This document shows, piece by piece, positions 59,664-64,000 of a DNA stretch of 64,000 nt. The position numbers and the translations under genes were made by a program. The stretch spans positions 1-64,000 of the forward strand of contig CAZSTS010000005.1 in the NCBI GenBank assembly GCA_964609965.1, in the 5' to 3' direction. The DNA comes from JAHJDR01 sp964609965 (GTDB lineage Bacteria; UBA10199; JADGCS01). The notes under the pieces are model-generated. The model worked only from the letters and a program-made list of their open reading frames with translations, was not told where the DNA came from and did not search any database. The stretch's first letter is position 1, and every line of letters begins with the position of its first letter.

Positions 59664-59936
59664 AAAAATTAGCCCTGAAAGGGCACAATAAATTAGCCCA
59701 GGGTAAGGCCTGTCTTTAGACAGGACGCCACCCTGGGTCTCAAATAAATAAAAAACAATCCTAACCCTGAAGGGGTTTAATAATGATCCGTGAAATGTTT
59801 GCTTCGATTATATATCCCTTTCAGGGAATGAATTGGGATTATAAAGGGGACTGTTTTTTTGTTAACCCAGGGTAGAAAAATCCCTGCAGGCTTTTTCAAC
59901 CCTGGGCTATTTTATTTAAACCCTTTGGGGTTAGGA
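59664..59936. repeat. multi-hairpin composite element, copy B
   Basis: The inverted homologue of 24940-25276 without the GTAGGGGC insertion. In the opposite sense it has AACCCC/GGGTT; CCCAGGGTTG...ACCCTGGG with inner GCCTGCAGGGA; TTCCCTGAAAGGGA; ACCCCTTCAGGGT; CCCAGGGTGGCGTCC...GGCCTTACCCTGGG with tip CCTGTCT/AGACAGG; GCCCTTTCAGGGC. It is bracketed by two 7-bp arrays of the same family in opposite orientation. Confidence 0.85.
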
Positions 59937-59941
59937 TCTTT

Positions 59942-59972
59942 GTAATTTGAAATTTGATTATTGGGATTTGAG
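59942..59972. repeat. 7-bp tandem array
   Basis: TAATTTG, AAATTTG, ATTATTG, GGATTTG, ending just before the stop codon of the tetrahaem gene. Confidence 0.75.
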
Positions 59973-59973
59973 T

Positions 59974-60924
59974 TTATTCAGAGTCTCCATGACATTCAGC
60001 GCAACCTGCTATGGTGTCTTGCATGGGCATGGTATCAGCGGCAGGGCTTTGACCAGGGAGTTCGAATTCTGCAGCCTCTTCAACAGTCTCGTGGCAAGAG
60101 CCACAGTCGTGTTGTCTTAATTCTTCTAAGGCAGGTCTTGGGTGTTCGCCTGTGGCCTTGATTTCTTTTCGTGTCATTCTCTCGATCATTTGTTGCACTG
60201 CTGGAGAAAAGTTTGAATGAAGACCATGACAGCCTAGACAAAACGCACCAAGATTTGAATCTTGGGGAAGAAAACCCCATTGTTCATCTTGTTCTTCTAT
60301 GCCTAAAACACCGTGACACTCTGTGCAAGAAACACGTCCACTTAAGTCAAGTGTGCTAACAGCAGAATCAGTTGTGAGTGCTTCGATAAGTTCCGCAGCC
60401 TCTTCATCAGTCATGGGGGTCATAAACTGACCACCAAGACGGAGTGAATTTATTTGCGGTGTAAATCTTTGCCCATGAGACATAAACGTTTCTTCACCTT
60501 CTTCAAGGACAACTAAAAAGGAAGGACCGCCATCTCTAAAAAAGGCCGTGCGGCACAAGCTCTCACCACCGTGATCTTCTGGCATCCACTGCCCGAGACG
60601 GGTGAGACCATCTTCAGTAGTATAACCATAGGCAGCTTTTAATATTTTTTGAAGCGTATCTCTTTGTTTTGGTGTGAGGGCTTCAATAGCTTCTGGACTT
60701 TGGCTGAGTGTTTCAAAATAATCATCACGGCAAACAGGAACAGGTGTGCCGTTTTGGTAATCAGCTCGTGTGTATTCATCTAAAATTGCAGCAGGGTCCT
60801 CAGAAATACCAAACGCAGGGATGCATCCCTCTTGTTCAAGGATGTCTTGCCATCTTACTTCTGTGCGATCGTATGTTTGGTCAGCAGGGCAAGCTTGAGC
60901 TATCCTGCCTGGTCCATCTCCCAT
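59974..60924 (-). CDS. tetrahaem cytochrome-like protein without signal peptide
   Basis: A 316-aa protein with four CxxCH sites, all in the C-terminal 120 residues (CTECH, CLGCH, CGSCH, CAECH). The N-terminal 190 residues are haem-free, acidic, with GGESLCRTAFFRDGGPSFLVVLEEGEE (in parts) suggesting a folded domain that I do not recognise. It begins MGDGPGRIAQAC with no hydrophobic segment. This start is secure: AGGAG lies 7 nt upstream. It is 15 nt downstream of the 13-haem gene, so the two form an operon. How it reaches the haem-attachment machinery is not evident. Confidence 0.7.
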   Translation of the reverse strand: MGDGPGRIAQACPADQTYDRTEVRWQDILEQEGCIPAFGISEDPAAILDEYTRADYQNGTPVPVCRDDYFETLSQSPEAIEALTPKQRDTLQKILKAAYGYTTEDGLTRLGQWMPEDHGGESLCRTAFFRDGGPSFLVVLEEGEETFMSHGQRFTPQINSLRLGGQFMTPMTDEEAAELIEALTTDSAVSTLDLSGRVSCTECHGVLGIEEQDEQWGFLPQDSNLGAFCLGCHGLHSNFSPAVQQMIERMTRKEIKATGEHPRPALEELRQHDCGSCHETVEEAAEFELPGQSPAADTMPMQDTIAGCAECHGDSE

Positions 60925-60939
60925 TATTTACTCCTAACG

Positions 60940-63732
60940 TTATTCATCATGACACTCAGCACAATCTAAAGCTCTGTCTGATCTATGAGTCAGACTTTTA
61001 TTAGGGCTATCTGTGTGACACATATTACAGCTTGTTCCTCTCGCACCAAGTCCATGTCCCGTTGTGTCCATAGAGTCCCCATCAAATCTACCAGTTCCAA
61101 AACCATGTGCTGTCATCAAGCTACCGCCACCTTCAGGCCCTACGTGACAGGTTTGGCAACTCTCGTTTTGTGTGACAGGGTCGTGGCAGAAAAAACAAGC
61201 GGAATTAAACCCATGATTTTCATTTGACCAAGTTATAGAAGTGCCGTGATTTACTGGGTGTCTTGCTGCGGCTCCGGGCACTTCTCTTGAAATCAAAGGT
61301 GTGTGGCAAGTTTCACAGCTGTTAGCGTCATTGTTTCTATAAATTAATTCTCGCGTGACTGTTTGGCCTCCATTGGCATCTGCATCACTGTGACAAGCAT
61401 TACAATCGTAATAAGAATCTCGATGTTCAACATGGGCTAAGGCCACTTCTTGTTCAATGAGCTGACTATGACACTCAAGGCATTCAATATCAGCAGCAAG
61501 GTGAGTGGCATGAACAGGTCTGAGTGTTTCTGATTGTGGAATAGCGTAACCGCTAGCTTGAGGGAGTTCCACATGGCCTTCTTTGCCTTCTCCTATGTGA
61601 TGACATTCGCCGCAACCTGTTGTGTCTATCCAGGCTATATTAGATTCGACATTACTTGAAGGATAATTAGGATCATGACAGTCCACACAGCTTAAAGGTT
61701 CTTCTTTGTCTGGATCAATGTGTGCAAAGTGATCAAAGTCTTGAAGCCACTCAGGGATATCATAAGATTCATAAACAGCATCACTAAAAAGGGCGGTTAA
61801 TATTTCTCTGGCTTCTTCAACTCCATATTCAATGTAATCTGGAACAGGTATTCTTGCGTACTGTGCAGCGCGTCCTAATAAGACCTCAATACCAAAAAAA
61901 CCAGCGAACTCGTCTTGAAAATTAGTTCTGAAAAAAACATTTCCTGTAACAGCTGCTGGGTGATTTGCATTTTCTGGAGAGGAAATTACAAAATTGCCAG
62001 CAACTAACATTCTCAAACGCTCTTCATCAATGTCTTCTCTGAAATAAGTGTTTCCTTTTTCATCTGTATAAGTAAGGCCTGCTCGGATAAGAAAGTTCTC
62101 ACCATCTGAAACATCAATAGCTCCACCCACAGAGGTGAGGTCAAGGCCAGGAGCTGTGAGACCTAATTCCTGTCTTTCAACGAAGGCAGCAAAGCCAACA
62201 CCACCATCACTGTTTTTAAAACCAGGGGCCACGCGACCACCAATAGCGACATCTCGTTCATGCGTGCCTGCAGTGGCTTCACTCCAGACACTGAGTCCAG
62301 GAGTGAGTTCAAGTTCAGCTCCAACTACGACTGTGCCAACAGTGTCCATGGGCTCGCTCAAGTAGGAGCCGTGTGTTTCTTCTGGGATGAGATCTGCTTC
62401 TGCATAAACTGCGAAAAGATCTCCACCTTGTAGAGAGGCTGCTCCATGTACGAGATCAACAGGAGAACTTCCTTGCGGAAAATTACCTTCAGGAGAATTA
62501 TCTCCTGGTTGCATGATGACTCGACCACTCGTGCTCAATAAAAAAGGAAGACCTTCATTAGGCATTAGAACAGAAAAGGCTCCATTAGCAGTCAGGGTTC
62601 CGTTTGGTGCTGCTCCAGGATGACAACTTGCACAAGCCGCACCACCACCATGAGCAAAATCATCTCCGTGGGGATTTTCGTCGTGAGTTATGCTGTATCC
62701 GTCATTGTAATCAGGGCGATACGGATGTCCATTAACATCATCATGCTCTACAAAATAATTAGCCCCTTCATTCATGTGACAACTAAGACACGCACCATTG
62801 TTGCTTGTGGGACTGAGGTAACTCAAGGAAGCATAGCCATGGTGTCTTGAATCAGAATTTTCAACTGAGATACCCACACCGCCAACAGGCGTTTGAGGGT
62901 CTGCAACAGAGCTTCCAATCAAACCTTCAATTTCAACAAGGCCTAGACCAATAGCAGCCTGCGCGCCATAAAGACGTACAAGTTGCGCGGGAGTCAGGAC
63001 TGGAATAACACCGGCTTCTGCTTGTAGTGTGAAAAGAGCATCAGGATCAACAGAGCGCAGACCAGCACTGGCCTCGTAAATGCCGACTCCTGAGTAATCT
63101 TCATAATAACCTAGTTCATCAGGTGTCATGAGACTTTGCTGTAGTATGGCTTCGGCATAGGCTGTGGCTTCAAAATCATAGATAAAAGGATGCGCTCCAC
63201 GGGGATTAACTTGAAGAACAGTGCCCAAGGTTTGCGAAACCTGGCCACCGCTTGCTATGGCGTTGTTTGAGGCTGAGGTTGTTTCACTCACACTTGCAGT
63301 CACAACATCATTTGGATCACGTGGGGTAGGTGGGTCTACGTGGATTTCTCTTTCTTCACTGATAAAAGCATCTGAATTTCTATCGAGTACGCGGGTATTG
63401 TAAAGGTCAACAGGCCAACCATATCCGTTTGCATAGGGAACGTCACTACTGAGAGGCGCTGTAGTGTGACAACTACCACAAGCAGGTGGTTGAGGTTCGG
63501 TCGTGTATGCAGATTGCAAGGCATCATAAAGATCAAAAACAGGAGTTTCTAAAGATTGATCATCGGATTCAAAATCATGACAAGATAAACATCTTCCTAG
63601 TGCCTTTTTTTCTTCTGCTCTTCTAGCTGCTTCAATATGAGAAGGAGTCCCCTCTTCACTACAATAGATATCGCGAAGATCCAGAGGAACTTGATCACAA
63701 TCAATGGCTGGATGAATTACTGGTTCAGTCAT
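60940..63732 (-). CDS. 13-haem cytochrome with beta-rich middle, no signal peptide
   Basis: A 930-aa protein with thirteen CxxCH sites in three groups: two near residues 48-85, two near 310-365, and nine between about 675 and 927. The middle part (about 380-640) lacks haem and is rich in alternating strands (VVVGAELELTPGLSVWSEA-like), suggesting a beta-barrel or beta-propeller. The translated N-terminus MTEPVIHPAIDCDQ is not a signal. In the same frame directly upstream of the ATG, without a start codon, LNFASCKTS resembles the end of a lipoprotein signal; an in-frame stop and a MITE end follow about 30-40 bp upstream. So the 5' end may have been lost by insertion. No SD before the ATG. Confidence 0.7.
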   Translation of the reverse strand: MTEPVIHPAIDCDQVPLDLRDIYCSEEGTPSHIEAARRAEEKKALGRCLSCHDFESDDQSLETPVFDLYDALQSAYTTEPQPPACGSCHTTAPLSSDVPYANGYGWPVDLYNTRVLDRNSDAFISEEREIHVDPPTPRDPNDVVTASVSETTSASNNAIASGGQVSQTLGTVLQVNPRGAHPFIYDFEATAYAEAILQQSLMTPDELGYYEDYSGVGIYEASAGLRSVDPDALFTLQAEAGVIPVLTPAQLVRLYGAQAAIGLGLVEIEGLIGSSVADPQTPVGGVGISVENSDSRHHGYASLSYLSPTSNNGACLSCHMNEGANYFVEHDDVNGHPYRPDYNDGYSITHDENPHGDDFAHGGGAACASCHPGAAPNGTLTANGAFSVLMPNEGLPFLLSTSGRVIMQPGDNSPEGNFPQGSSPVDLVHGAASLQGGDLFAVYAEADLIPEETHGSYLSEPMDTVGTVVVGAELELTPGLSVWSEATAGTHERDVAIGGRVAPGFKNSDGGVGFAAFVERQELGLTAPGLDLTSVGGAIDVSDGENFLIRAGLTYTDEKGNTYFREDIDEERLRMLVAGNFVISSPENANHPAAVTGNVFFRTNFQDEFAGFFGIEVLLGRAAQYARIPVPDYIEYGVEEAREILTALFSDAVYESYDIPEWLQDFDHFAHIDPDKEEPLSCVDCHDPNYPSSNVESNIAWIDTTGCGECHHIGEGKEGHVELPQASGYAIPQSETLRPVHATHLAADIECLECHSQLIEQEVALAHVEHRDSYYDCNACHSDADANGGQTVTRELIYRNNDANSCETCHTPLISREVPGAAARHPVNHGTSITWSNENHGFNSACFFCHDPVTQNESCQTCHVGPEGGGSLMTAHGFGTGRFDGDSMDTTGHGLGARGTSCNMCHTDSPNKSLTHRSDRALDCAECHDE

Positions 63733-63766
63733 AGAAGTTTTACACGATGCAAAATTTAAGTTAATA

Positions 63767-63890
63767 GATCTGCCCTAAAACGCACATCTACTGCGTTGGA
63801 TAAAAAACCTAATTCAATTACGTACTATGTATGTACGCGCTTTCATTAAATTTTTTGTCCGCCTTGTATCTGCACATTTTTGAACAGATC
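63767..63890. mobile_element. 124-bp MITE-like element, copy 2
   Basis: The second copy of the element at 12895-13018, same length and same orientation relative to the downstream minus-strand gene. The outermost bases differ (GATCTG...CAGATC versus GGGG...CCCC) but remain complementary. It lies 35 bp upstream of the 13-haem gene start. Confidence 0.8.
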
Positions 63891-64000
63891 TTGATAGGGC
63901 TGTTTTCAACAGTACTATCATTTGTCCAAACTCTAACCCATTGAAATAACAGGATAAAAATCTACACATCTTTATACGTTATCATACTTATTTTCGGTAT
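63891..64000. other. right edge
   Basis: A hairpin TGATAGGGCTGTT...AACAGTACTATCA (63892-63920) follows the MITE-like element and contains a further copy of the CTGTT/AACAG end. No gene is seen in the remaining 80 bp. Confidence 0.5.

Overview
The window looks like a chromosomal stretch from a low-GC Gram-negative bacterium of deltaproteobacterial grade (Desulfobacterota, Myxococcota, Bdellovibrionota or a neighbouring uncultured lineage). The grounds are a type III secretion inner-ring lipoprotein (SctJ), outer-membrane beta-barrels, many multihaem c-type cytochromes, thrombospondin type 3 repeat proteins, a Myxococcus-style C-terminal sorting signal and type IV pilus minor pilins. This placement is inference; no rRNA gene is present.

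Layout. 0.3-3.4 kb: the end of a type III secretion locus (small helical protein, Ser/Thr-rich secreted-type protein, TPR protein, sctJ, small hydrophobic protein). 3.5-11.6 kb: tadA, then an extracellular-electron-transfer module: an 11-haem cytochrome fused to a membrane cytochrome b (CbcL-like), a 12-haem cytochrome fused to an outer-membrane barrel, a heptahaem protein, a dihaem lipoprotein, a NapC/ImcH-like inner-membrane cytochrome and a PpcA-like trihaem shuttle. Together these could carry electrons from quinol across the periplasm and outer membrane. 11.7-19.1 kb: tRNA-Leu, tRNA-Cys, queE, a 34-codon membrane ORF, a BtuFC-like importer pair, split proline catabolism (P5C dehydrogenase and PRODH) and nadA. 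19.2-31.3 kb: minor pilins, arsC, pepF, a yihY-like gene and three Ca-binding TSP3 surface proteins. 31.4-46.2 kb: AddB/AddA-like recombination nuclease, Ste24 protease, a solute-binding protein, glpK, an M29 aminopeptidase and a tmk-holB-metG operon. 46.3-50.3 kb: a transglutaminase-like membrane protein followed by a lone CHASE2-like protein. 50.3-56.3 kb: porin, leuB-asd, an RluA-type pseudouridine synthase and a lipoprotein. 56.2-63.7 kb: a second multihaem locus in which three large cytochromes (5, 4 and 13 CxxCH) have no recognisable signal peptide.

The most unusual layer lies across the genes. At least eighteen short degenerate tandem arrays, all with a 7-bp period but with different unit sequences, are scattered between genes on both strands. 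They often overlap stop codons and sometimes enter coding sequence (queE, rluA-type, a TSP3 gene, tmk). Three further repeat families occur with them: a pair of 124-bp MITE-like elements, a pair of inverted ~300-bp multi-hairpin elements whose stem tips differ but stay paired, and GTAGGGGC palindromes.

The best leads are the porin-cytochrome fusion, the signal-less cytochrome locus with a MITE at its 5' edge, the heptamer arrays and the multi-hairpin element. Functions were assigned by reading motifs only; no database search was made.
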